Shown piece by piece: positions 48,300 through 58,718 of a stretch of 64,000 bases of DNA. The translations under genes were made by a program, and so were the position numbers. Source of the DNA: Casuarina equisetifolia (lineage: Eukaryota > Streptophyta > Magnoliopsida > Fagales > Casuarinaceae); contig CM052356.1 of the NCBI GenBank assembly GCA_028551475.1, positions 20,611,884-20,675,883 of the forward strand, read 5' to 3'. The notes beneath the pieces are model-generated. The model was not told the DNA's origin, made no database searches, and saw only the letters and a list, made by a program, of their open reading frames with translations. How positions within the stretch are numbered: position 1 is the stretch's first letter; each line of letters starts with the position of its first letter.

Positions 48300-50520
48300 G
48301 GACTACTTAAAGGTCTTTAGTTGTAGATGTTACACCATAATGTTTTGTCCTAGAGACAAATTCACACCAAGGGCTAATCCTTGTATTTTTCTAAGATATC
48401 CTTCACTTTAAGAAGGTTATTGAGTGTTTGATCTCGAGAGTAAGAAGTTTTTTGTGAGTTGTGATGTCGTATTCTATGAATACGAATTTCCCTTTTTTAT
48501 GAATTCATCCTCATATCAACAAACACCTTGGTTGATCATTACCTAAATGCACAATCCATTACTAGTTCCATTGGAACCCTTATAGCTATCCTCTTAAGAT
48601 ATACTTCCAATTCAAACAACTAACCTTTCTTCAGATACTTTACCAAACACATCACTAGATATATCACCTGCTCACCTCTATGCCATAATCCTCTCATGCA
48701 TGTGTCAAGTAAACTAAGCCTTCCAGTCCCAAAACCACCTTTATATTGGCCATCTCTGAAATAACCTAAATGGTCCTTACGACTAACATAACCTCCCATT
48801 TAGATTATTAATTATTTATGTTCAACTGCCTCCATAAGGTTAAATAACCAGAACCTTGTTTTTTTATCAACTTTCCTTTAACTTTTTCTTCTTGCATTAT
48901 TAACACTTCATAGCCTCCATTTCTATTACCACTATGCATGAGACATATCATCAAGCATTTAAGGACAACCATTGGATAAAAGCAATGAATAGAGAATTGA
49001 TGGCCCTTAAGGCCAATCATATATAGGATGTTATGTTACTACCACCTGGTCAAAAAGCCATTGGATGTAAGTGAGTGTATAAGATAAAATACTATGTTGA
49101 TGGATCCATTGAGAGATGTAAGGCTTGTTTAGTGGCCAAAGGTTATACATAACATGAAGGGATAAATTATTATAAGACCTATTTGTCAGTAGCCAAATTA
49201 GTAATAGTTTAATCAATGATCAACATAGCTACTATCAAGCATTAGGATTTGCATCAATTAAATGTACAAAATGCCTTTTTACATGGTGACTTGATAAAAG
49301 GAGGCTTATATGCAACCACAAACCAGTTTTCCCCATTAGGGGAAAAGATTGAATGTTACTTGTGAAAATCACTCTCTAGATTAAAACAAATCTTAAAACG
49401 AAGGTATGAAAACTCACAGAAGCTCTTTTGGCAACTAAGTTTTGACAATCTCTACATGATTATGCTCTTTTCACCAAACATAGTAAAGATTCATTCATTA
49501 TAATCTTGTTTTATGCTGATGACATTCTCATCACAAGAAAGGATATGTTTGTTATCTCAAGGTTTAAGCAACATTCAAACTTAGTGTTTCATATAAAGGA
49601 TTTTGGTCAATGGAAAAAATACTTCCTTGGAATTGATATTGACCATTCACCATAAGGCATATATTTGAGCCAACGTAAGTATGCATTAGAGCTCATCTTA
49701 AAGGCAAGCCATGCATGATCTAAACCTACCCTTAGACCCATGAAACAAGGTCTTGAGTTGACAACACCAAAATATAATGAAGGAGATCTTGATAAGAAGA
49801 ATGATCCCCTTCTAAGACTTTGTTCCATATTAGTTTATGATTGGCAATTGATGTACCTTACCCATATGCTCCTAATATTAACTTTGCATTTCAACACCTT
49901 AGCTAATTTACATATGCTCTAAAGCAATCACAAATGGATACAATTATAAGAGTCCTGAGATACCTTAAAGGTATGCTTGGCTTTGGCATTTTCCATCCTT
50001 TATTTTCAAAGTTGTAGTTGACAACCTTCTGTGATTCTAACTATCTAACTTGCCCTTTGTCGCAGAAATGTGTTACTAGTTATTGCATCAAATTAGGTAA
50101 TTCCTTAGTATTTTAGGTAACTAAGAAACAACCAACTATGTCATGGTCTCTAACTGAGTTAGCGCCATTATTACATAGTTTGCAAGATAATTTGGCTACT
50201 TAGACTTTAGGCCCTTAGGGTGGCTCTTCCTTGATCGATATCACTACATTATGATAATGAGACAACCATGCATATAGTTGTCAATCCAATCTAACACCCA
50301 AAGACATAACACATTAAAGTGGCTTGTCACCTTAATCGAGACAAAATAGATAGAGAAATAATAAGAATAAAGTATGTAAATATGCAGAAACAACCCACTA
50401 ATATCTTTATTAAAGTATTATGTAGCCCATAACACCAATGCCTTTTATCTAAGCTTAGAGTATTGGACTTATACTTCAATTTTAAGGGAAAGTGTAAAAG
50501 TATGTAAGTGTTATAGGCCT
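48300..50520 (+). mobile_element. Degenerate Ty1/copia retrotransposon relic (pol only)
   Basis: Broken + strand frames show copia pol in the normal order. End of integrase: KFTPRANPCIFL and FFVSCDVVFYEYEFPF (48,350-48,500). Start of reverse transcriptase: WIKAMNRELMALKANH, ACLVAKGYT, LNVQNAFLHGDL (48,970-49,300). Catalytic region: FYADDILITRKDM (49,510-49,560), then FHIKDFGQWKKYFLGIDI. RNase H: SLRYLKGMLGFGIFHP and FCDSNYLTC. Stops and frameshifts occur every few dozen codons. A possible 3' LTR start follows a purine run near 50,480-50,500, but I found no matching 5' LTR. It is a different copia lineage from the element at 50,760. Confidence 0.85.
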
Positions 50521-50718
50521 TTAGTTTGAGTTGTATTATTCTCTTAGGCCAAGAGACTTGTTTAGGCCCACCTTTTATTCTTTATGTATTTAACTTGTAA
50601 AGGTGTGATTTTCGTTCTTTAAGAAATGTTAATAAAAACAGTACACAGTGCTTCCCCACAAATGGCCTTTACCTAGTTCATTATTTCTTTGCTTGTTGCA
50701 CTCCAGCCATTTCTTCAC

Positions 50719-50759
50719 TTGAAGATACGTAGCTTAGGTTTGAGTTCTGACATGTCCCT
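50719..50759 (+). pseudogene. Left stub of the duplicated NHL6-like gene
   Basis: 41 bp matching codons 101-114 of the NHL6-like gene (CTTGAAGAT, then GTAGCTTAGGT, then GACATGTCCCT), ending at the copia insertion point. The last five bases, TCCCT (50,755-50,759), are the left target-site copy. Sequence before 50,719 does not match the NHL6-like gene. Confidence 0.9.
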
Positions 50760-51146
50760 TGTTAGGTTTGGAGTAAATTAGTAAGGGTAATTATATAACT
50801 ACCATATTTGTATTGTGGGTAGTATATAAGGATTTCCCAGTCTTATTTTATTTAGGTCTCCTAGTCCTATTCTATTTGGGTTTTCTTGGTACTTGTATAA
50901 AAGGAAACCTTATGGGGAAACCTAGGTATGAGGTTGAGAAAGATTGAAAGAAAATAGAGGTTTTTCTGTAAGCACTGTAAGCCCTCCTCATCATAGTGAA
51001 GAATCGTTCCTTAGGCCGAGGACGTAGGGATTATCCCGAACCGAGTAATTTTTGTGTGTTCTTTACTTCACTAATATTCTCTTTGTGTGTGCGGTGAGAT
51101 CCTGAGAGATTTCGTGAGTTTAGATTCACGAGTTTATTTTCTAACA
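50760..51146 (+). repeat. 5' LTR of the copia element
   Basis: 387 bp, TGTTAG...CTAACA. Contains TATAAAAGG near 50,895-50,905, a likely TATA box for the element's transcript. About 38 differences from the 3' LTR by a hand count. Confidence 0.95.
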
Positions 51147-51149
51147 AAC

Positions 51150-51161
51150 TGGTATCGGCAC
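51150..51161 (+). other. Primer-binding site of the copia element
   Basis: TGGTATCGGCAC begins 3 bp after the 5' LTR. It resembles TGGTATCAGAGC, the complement of the 3' end of initiator Met-tRNA used by most plant copia elements. Confidence 0.85.
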
Positions 51162-51623
51162 CTAGGTTCCTAAATTAGGGCCAAGGCTCGTTCTTTGTTA
51201 GGCAGTTAGCAAAAGAACGACTGTTTTGGTATGTATTTAGCACACCGCACACAAGAGGGAAGCTATCAACAAATGCTTTATTCAAATAAGCCTTTTATTC
51301 AACACTTGGTGTAGAACGCACAGAGGGAGAAGCTAAAATTGGCGTTTAAGGTACAGATTTTCTTCTCTAGCCTTCGTTTGTGTGATTTTTGACTTCTTTA
51401 TGGCCGAAAAATCAATTGGAGTGCTACGGGTTGTGTTGAACTTGTGAGCCCGAAAAGGGGATTTACGATTCCTCTTTCGTTTGAGCATTTTGTGGAGTGA
51501 TTTTGAGTTATATAGACTCTTTGGAAGTCAATCTATTGATTGGTGTTCTTGTTTCGTCAAAAATTGCTTTGGAATGGCGGTAATCAGAGGAGAAAGGCAG
51601 CTGTAACAGCAAAAACGGGTTCT

Positions 51624-51838
51624 GTTGACCCGATTTTGACCCAAAGTTGACCTAGTCAAAGTTTAACCTGTTAACCTGGTTAAAGTTTGACTTGTTGATC
51701 GTTGATCGTTGACCGTTGACCGTTGACCCAATCTGAAGACCCAGCCCAGCCCAGATCCAGACCTGATTTGTCAGCCTGGTCCAGCTGTCCGTTGACTGTT
51801 GATCATCCGAGCGTTAACTTTGACCGTTGACTTTGACC
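51624..51838 (+). promoter_or_regulatory. Cluster of about twelve TTGAC (W-box core) words in the copia leader
   Basis: In 215 bp between the primer site and gag there are eleven TTGAC cores on the + strand, each followed by C or T, and one on the minus strand (AGTCAA near 51,655). Part of the run is a short tandem array of GTTGACC / GTTGATC heptamers (51,685-51,730). WRKY factors bind TTGAC(C/T). Regulatory use is inference; a simple-sequence origin is possible. Confidence 0.55.
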
Positions 51839-52036
51839 ATATAGAATTTTTAAGTGATTTCTGTGCTGATTTTTGTAGTATTTTCTATGATTTTTTGGGA
51901 GATATTTGACTGTTTTTGGGCATAATCATAGGGGTATTTTGGTCAATTTGGTTGGCATTTGTTGAGGGGTATTTGGTAATTTTGCACTTTTGATTTCTAT
52001 TTGAGGGAGAAGTCAAAGAGAGTTTATTTTGTTGTG

Positions 52037-52900
52037 ATGGATGATATGAATACTTATAGTAAAGGTATGACCATGTTAAATTCATATAATTTCCAAACTT
52101 GGAAGCCGCAGATAGAAGATTACTTTATTAGTAGAGATTTATATGATGCCGTGGAAGGAGATTCTGCTAGGCTTGAGAAGCTAACTGATAAAGAGTGGGA
52201 GAAGTTGAATAAGAAAATTGTCTCTCAAATTAGACAATTTGTTGATGACAGTATTTATCACCATATTGCACATGAGAATAAAGCTAGTGAGTTATGGAAG
52301 AAACTTGAGGCTCTCTATGAACGCAAGACTCCTCAGAATAAGGTTTCCCTACTTAAAAGGTTAATTAACTTGAAATACAAGGTAGGACGGCCAATGACAG
52401 AGTTCTTGAGTGAATTTAAGTCTTTGGTGAATTAGTTAGCAACGGTAAAGATTGTTCTAGAAGATGAACTGCAAGCAATGTTATTGTTGAGTAACTTACC
52501 TGACAGTTGGCAGACATTGGTAGTCACTCTCACAAACTCAGATCTGGGCAGCGTTCTGAGTATGAAGTTAGTCCATGAAGGTTTGCTTAATGAAGAAACT
52601 AGAATAATTAAGCAAGGAGTACATGGACATACAGAAGTATTGGTTACAGAAATAAAGGGAGAAACAGATATGTAGACAGAAATAGAGACAGAAGCAAGAG
52701 TAGAGCACCAAATTCTGATAGATCACGTGGAGTCTCACGTTTGAGAAAAGATGTCAAGTGCTATCATTGTGGCAAATTTGGCCATTATAAGAGAGACTGT
52801 AGAATACTCAAGGAAGAAGAATCAAGGAATGGAGAAAAGGAAGTTGAAAAAGATACAGTGGCAACTACATCCGGTATTGGGGATATTATGATCTTTTGTG
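52037..52900 (+). pseudogene. copia gag, broken
   Basis: Starts at MDDMNTYSKGMTMLNSYNF and shows the copia gag fold region (NFQTWKPQIEDYF, then ASELWKKLEALYERKT, then LLKRLINLKY). A single TAG at 52,433-52,435 interrupts the frame, which continues unchanged with LLLSNLPDSWQTLV. A frameshift around 52,600-52,740 follows, and then the zinc knuckle CYHCGKFGHYKRDC (52,756-52,800), a C-x2-C-x4-H-x4-C motif that binds nucleic acid. Confidence 0.9.
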
Positions 52901-55900
52901 ATTCTCAGATCAACATCTCATGTCAGGTTTCATCTTGGATTGTTGACACAGGTGCTTCTTTTCATGTTACCCCACATAAAAGGTTCTTCACATCTTATTC
53001 AGGTGGTGATTTTGGGTGTGTTAGCTTGGGAAATAATGCACAGACAAAGATAGTTAGCATTGGAGATGTAGCCTTGGAGACTAGTGTTGGATGTAAGCTA
53101 GTTCTGAAGAATGTCAGACATGTCCCTGAGATTTGTTTTAACTTAATCTCTACTGGCGTCCTTGATGATGAGGGATATGATAACTACTTTGGTGGCGGTA
53201 AATGGAAACTTAGTAGAGGTTCTCTTATACTTACAAAAGGACAAAAGGTCAGTACTCTCTATAAGACTTAAGCTAGTATTCAGAAAGGCAAGGTAAATGT
53301 GGTGGAAGATAATCACATGGAGCTATGGCACAAGCGACTTGGACATCTCAGTGAGAAGGACTTCAACATTTGATAAAGAACAAAATCATATCAAGAGTCA
53401 GTGGTGCTGATTTGCAATTGAAGCCTTGTGATCATTGCTTAGTTGGAAAGCAACGTAAAGTTTCATTTCAGAGAGGACTCCCGTCTAGAAGAAAACATGT
53501 TCTCGATTTAATTCATTCAAATGTATGTATGTTGAAGGTGAAAACTCTTGGTGGCGCTATGTATTTTGTTACCTTCATTGATGATCATTCTAGAAAGGTA
53601 TGGGCTTATGCACTGAAGACTAAGGATCAGGTTTTAGAAGTCTTCAAACAGTTTCATGCTATGGTTGAGAGAGCAACTAGAAGGAAACTGAGGTGTATCC
53701 GTGCAGATAATGAAGGTGAATACAAAAGGCCGTTTGAAAAATATTGCAGAACTCAGGGTATCAAGCTTGAGAAGACAGTTCCTAAAACTCCAGAGCATAA
53801 TAAGGTTGTAGAACGGATGAACAGAACTATTGTTGAGAGAATCAGGTATATGCTTTCACATTCTAGATTATCTCAGTCATTTTAGGGTGAAGCTATGTGT
53901 ACTGCAGTAGATCTTATTAACATGTCTCCTTCAGTTCCATTAGAAGGTGATCTACCTAAGAGAGTATGGACTGGCAAAGAGGTTTCTTTTAAGCACTTGA
54001 GAGTATTTGGTTGCAGGGTATCTGTTCACATTCCTAAGGACGAAAAGAACAAGCTTGATGATAAAGCTTGAGATTTCATCTTCTTAGGCTATGGACATGA
54101 TGTTTTTTAATATAGATTGTGGGATCCAACCGCAAAGAAACTAATTAGAAGCATAGATGTTATCTTCTTTGAAGATCAAACTATTGAAGATCTTAAGAAT
54201 ACTGAAAAGCCAAGAGTTGTTAATGAAAATCTTAAGGATATAATCCAAATTCTTCTTCCTCAGTAAGTGCACATGAAGGGGGAACTATACAGGAAGAGCT
54301 ACTTGAGGATATAGCAAGTGAAAAAGTTCCTAAAACTCCAGTTGTTGAAGAATCTGGAGGATATGTTGATAATCATCTAGTTGAGCCATCAACCCAACCC
54401 CCCGTGAAAAGATCTAGTAGAGAGTGTCAAACTTCGATGAGATATCCACCACATAAGTATTTGATGCTAATTGATGGGGGAGAACTGCAATGCTATGAGG
54501 AAGCTAATGAATGTGACACAAAAAAAAGTGAAAGAAAGCTATGCAAGAGGAGATGAATTCCTTGCAAGGAAAACCATACTTATGATCTTGTGACATTGCC
54601 TAAGGTAGGAGAGCACTTAAAAATAAGTGGGTGTACAAGTTGAAGTCAGAAGAGAACAATCCACTACCAAGGTACAAGGCGTGGTTGGTTGTAAAAGGCT
54701 ATGGTCAGAAGAAAGGTATTGACTTTAAGGAGATTTTCTCTCCTGTGGTGAGGATGTCTTCAATCAAAGTTATTCTTGGTTTAGCTACTAGACTGAACTT
54801 GGAGGTAGAACAACTTGATATGAAGACTATGTTCCTTCATGGAGACTTAGAGAAAGAGATTTATATGGAGCAACCTGAGGGCTTCATAGAGAAAAGCAAG
54901 GAGAATCTTGTATGTCGACTGAAAAAAAAGCTTATATGGTCTAAAACAAGCACCTCGTTAGTGGTACAAGAAATTTGAGTCATCCATGTTACAACATGGT
55001 CATAACAAGACCAGCTCAGATCATTGTGTGTTTGTGAAGCACTTTCCAGGTGGTGATTTTGTCATCCTACTCCTATATGTTGATGATATATTGATTATTG
55101 GCTAGGACATTAAGAAGATTGCTGAGTTAAAGAAGGATTTAGGTAAGTCTTTCGCGATGAAAGATTTGGGATGCAATAGAGAACATAGAAAGTTATGGCT
55201 ATCTCAGGAGAAGAATATAGAGAAGATACTTCAAAGATTTGACATGGACAATGCAAAAATAATAAGTACTCCACTTGCAAGTCATTTCAAGCTGAGTAAA
55301 GAGCAGAAGCCTGAAAGTAAGAGTGATGTTGAATATATGAAGAAAATACCTTACGCATTTGCGGTTGGTAGCTTGATGTATGCTGCAGTAAGCACTAGAC
55401 TAGATATTGCTCATGCAGTTGGAGTAGTTAGTCATTTTCTTTCAGATCCTAGTAAAATGCATTGAGAAGCTGTAAAGTAGATACTTAGGTACCTTAAAGG
55501 AACTCCTAAGTTGTGTTTGTGTTTTGGTAATGATGAGCCTGTATTGAGATGCAGATATGGCTGGTAACCATGATGGGAGGAGATCTACAACAGGGTACAT
55601 GCTCACATTCACAGGGGAAGCAGTTACAAGAAATTTGAGTCATCCATGTTACAGCATGGTCATAACAAGACCAACTCAGATCATTGTGTGTTTGTGAAGC
55701 ACTTTCCAGGTGGTGATTTTGTCATCCTACTCCTATATGTTGATGATATATTGATTATTGGCTAGGACATTAAGAAGATTGCTGAGTTAAAGAAGGATTT
55801 AGGTAAGTCTTTCGCGATGAAAGATTTGGGACCGGTAAAACGAATCCTTGAGATGGAAGTTAAATGTGATAGAGAACATAGAAAGTTATAGCTATCTCAG

Positions 55901-56400
55901 GAGAAGTATATAGAGAAGATACTTCAAAGATTTAACATGGACAAGGTAAAAACAGTAAGTACTCCACTTGCAAGTCATTTCAAGCTGAGTAAAGAGCAGA
56001 AGCCTAAAAGTAAGAGTGATGTTGAATATATGAAGAAAATACCTTACACATTTGCAGTTGGTAGCTTGATGTATGTTGCAGTAAGCACTAGACTAGATAT
56101 TGCTCATGCAGTTGGAGTAGTTAGTCATTTTCTTTTAGATCCTAGTAAAATGCATTGGGAAGTTGTGAAGTGGATACTTAGGTACCTTAAAGGAACTCCT
56201 AAGTTGTGTTTGTGTTTTGGTAATGATGAGCCTATATTGGTTAGATACACAGATGCAGATATGGCTGGTGACCATGATGGGAGGAGATCTACAACAGGGT
56301 ACATACTCACATTCACAGGGGGAGCAGTTTCATGGCAGTCTAGGCTACAAGATTGTGTTGCTTTGTCTACAACAGAAGCATAGTATATAGCAATCACTGA
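52900..56400 (+). pseudogene. copia pol (protease, integrase, reverse transcriptase, RNase H), broken
   Basis: Protease: WIVDTGASFHVTP (about 52,940). GAG-pre-integrase: ELWHKRLGHLSEKD, followed by a frameshift near 53,360, then CDHCLVGK; the H-H-C-C zinc finger is retained. Integrase core: FIDDHSRKVWAY, RADNEGEY and a Glu in PEHNKVVERMN, which form the D-D-E set. Reverse transcriptase: AWLVVKGYGQKKGIDF, LDMKTMFLHGDLEKEIYM, then YVDD at 55,076-55,087 and again at 55,736-55,747. RNase H: YTDADMAGDHDGRRSTTGY (56,244-56,300). Several stops and frameshifts, and a 660-bp duplication that repeats the YVDD-to-RNase H part. Confidence 0.92.
54966..56340 (+). repeat. 660-bp tandem duplication within copia pol
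   Basis: ACAAGAAATTTGAGTCATCC occurs at 54,966 and 55,626, offset 660 bp. Copy 1 (to about 55,624) lacks about 36 bp near 55,170 and about 12 bp near 55,545 that copy 2 keeps, so copy 2 is the more complete. The junction falls in the RNase H coding part (GGAAGCAGTT). Confidence 0.92.
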
Positions 56401-56778
56401 GGGTGGAAAGGAAGTTCTATGGATGAAGACATTTCTTCGAGAACTTGGCATAAAACAAAGGATGATTATCCTTTATAGCGACAACTAAAGCTCCATTCAC
56501 CTCAGTGAGAACACATCATCTTATTCAAGGTCTAAGCACATTGATGTTAGATATCATTGGATTAAAGATGTATTAGAATCCAGGCAGTTAAATCTTGTGA
56601 AGATTCATATTGATGATAATGGAGCAGATATGTTGATGAAGCCACTGACAAGAGACAAGCTAGAGACTTGTCAGCAGGTTGCTGGAATGGACTCCAAGTA
56701 GAGTCAATTCTAGGGAGCAATGTTCTTTCTCTTATGATGCAGGGATGTTGCACTAATGTTATTCCAAAATGGGGAAAT

Positions 56779-57165
56779 TGTTAGGTTTGGAGTAAATTAC
56801 TAAGGGTAATTATGTAACTACCATATTTGTATTGTGGGTAGTTTATAAAGGTTTCCCAATCTTATTCTATTTAGGTCTCCTAATCCTATTCTATTTGGGT
56901 TTCTTTAATACTTGTATAAAAGAAAACCTTATGAGGAAACCTAAGTATGAGGTTGTGAGAGATTAAAAGAAAATAGAGGTTTTTTTGTAAGCACTGTAAG
57001 CCCTTCTCGTCATAGTGAAGAATTGCTCCTTAGGCCGGAGATGTAGGGATTATCCCGAACCTCGTAATTTTTGTGTGTTCTTTATTTGACTAATATTCTC
57101 TTTGTGTGTGCAGTGAGATCCTAATAGATTCTGTGAATTTAGATTCACGGGTTTGTTTTCTAACA
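56779..57165 (+). repeat. 3' LTR of the copia element
   Basis: 387 bp, the same length as the 5' LTR, preceded by the purine-rich tract AAAATGGGGAAAT (56,766-56,778) that would prime plus-strand synthesis. Confidence 0.95.
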
Positions 57166-57579
57166 TCCTTATATGCTGAGTCCGACGTGAAGATCACAGC
57201 CTATAATCCAAACGAGAAAATCGGAATTTACTATGAGAAAGGAGGCTGGCTGAGCGTCTAGTACGCCAACGCTAAGCTTTGTGATGGGTCACTGCCAAAG
57301 TTCTACCAAGGTCACCAAAACAAGACACAACTACACATTGCCTTGACTGGTGAAACACAGTCCGAAAGCACTTTGTTGACGGCCCTCCAGGAGCAACAAC
57401 AAACTAGACGCGTTCCCTTGGATCTTAAGGTTGACGCATCGGTAGCCATCAAATCTGGAAGTTGAAGCTGAAGAAGATCAGGGTGTTGGGGCAGTGCCTC
57501 TTGGTTGTCGATAACTTATCTGCCAACAATGCCATCAGCATTAAAGCTAGTAACTGCTCTTGTAGAATAAAGCTTTGAA
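57166..57579 (+). pseudogene. Right part of the duplicated NHL6-like gene, disabled
   Basis: Continues the NHL6-like reading from about codon 113 (TATATGCTGAG) to its stop. Differences from the intact gene include TGG to TAG in the RLSVWYD region (near 57,258-57,262) and a one-base deletion in the VAIKLGKLK region (near 57,450). The N-terminal 100 codons with the membrane segment are absent. It is not functional. Confidence 0.93.
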
Positions 57580-58500
57580 TTTTTTTTTTCTTTTTTCTCT
57601 TTCAGATTTTTTTTATGTATTACTTGTTCTTTCTAAGTGTAACTTGATTCTTAAATAGTGTTGTCAAGTATTGTATCAATAATCTTTGCATATATACATA
57701 CATATATTCTTAAATCACATTTTACTGAACATTTATCTTTAATAGCTCAAGTTGGCTTAAAATTATACACACATGATATCTTTCCAGTGAAGAAGTATCA
57801 CCTAAACAATTAATATCTTGGTTTAGCCTACGGTAATTAAAATTTTATATAGATTATTGAAACCTAAATCATTCATGGTTTTCGATTGAATGATTTGATT
57901 ATGATATAAAAGATAATATTGTAAGAGACCATTGGGAAGGTAACTTCCTTTTAATCGAAAGGCAAAATAATTCCTTCGATAGTTTGAACGTTTTCAAATT
58001 ATTTTGTGACTACAAACGTTTTGAGTTGGTAAATAAACTAAATTTTACTTTTAACAACAAAAGAATTAATAGACTAACACTAATAACAAAAAAAAAATTA
58101 AAATATACTTGAAATGACGAAATATTCTCTCCTGCAAGTGACCTCAGCCTTAGAACAATTTTTAGTTCTGGCCGTTCTCGACCCTACATGTCAGCTTCCC
58201 AAGATCAGGTGCACCAAACTCTCAGTCACTTGCAGGTACTGCCCGGTGGAAGCGAAATCCACAAATTAATATTAGTTTTAGTTTGTCTTTTGAAGTTATG
58301 AATAGTTCCAGATTCATAATATTTCTATTTAATTTCTATATAAAATCAGCACATTCTTATTCCCAGAACATTGCTTATATCTACATACAGAGCTGAAAGC
58401 ATTAGTACAGTAAGATACAACTCTAAGAAGAATTGCTTCCAGCTAAGCTCTATTCAAAGATCCCATGACATGCGCTTGTCCATGAGGTATGGAGCATTTG
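57580..58500. repeat. 3' flank of the right NHL6-like copy
   Basis: Non-coding; matches 31,192-32,161 downstream of the intact gene (for example GCTCAAGTTGGCTTAAAATT and CTCTCCTGCAAGTGACCTCA), with a ~70-bp deletion near 58,010. Beyond 58,500 the sequence is unique and leads to the DUF1308 gene. Confidence 0.9.
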
Positions 58501-58718
58501 CAGAATAACAGAGATCTAATTAATTTCACATGGTCCTTCGGAATCACAACAAATTTTGTAGCAAAACAATGACACCTATAATTCAAATTAACTGAAGCAG
58601 CTAACTAGTAGCATGATCATGGGTTTGTTTGTCCACTCCTATATAACTGAGCAACAGGCCGTTAGACAAATGAGTATGAGATCCAGCCAACCAGCCACCT
58701 GCAAAGCATATTTTAGGA

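Larger units (their letters stand above)
50760..57165 (+). mobile_element. Ty1/copia LTR retrotransposon (Tnt1/Tork-like), complete but mutated
   Basis: The 6.4-kb element is bounded by two 387-bp LTRs that start TGTTAG and end CTAACA. It is flanked by TCCCT on the left and TCCTT (57,166-57,170) on the right, a 5-bp target duplication with one change. A primer-binding site, leader, gag, protease, integrase, reverse transcriptase, RNase H and polypurine tract follow in copia order. The two LTRs differ at about one base in ten by eye, so the insertion is old. Coding is broken by stops and frameshifts and by a 660-bp internal duplication, so the element is not autonomous. It split the second NHL6-like copy between codons 114 and 115. 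Confidence 0.96.

Noticed and set aside
50760-57165. Possibility that the copia element is autonomous and active
   Set aside because: LTRs differ by about 10%, gag and pol carry stops and frameshifts, and pol has an internal duplication.
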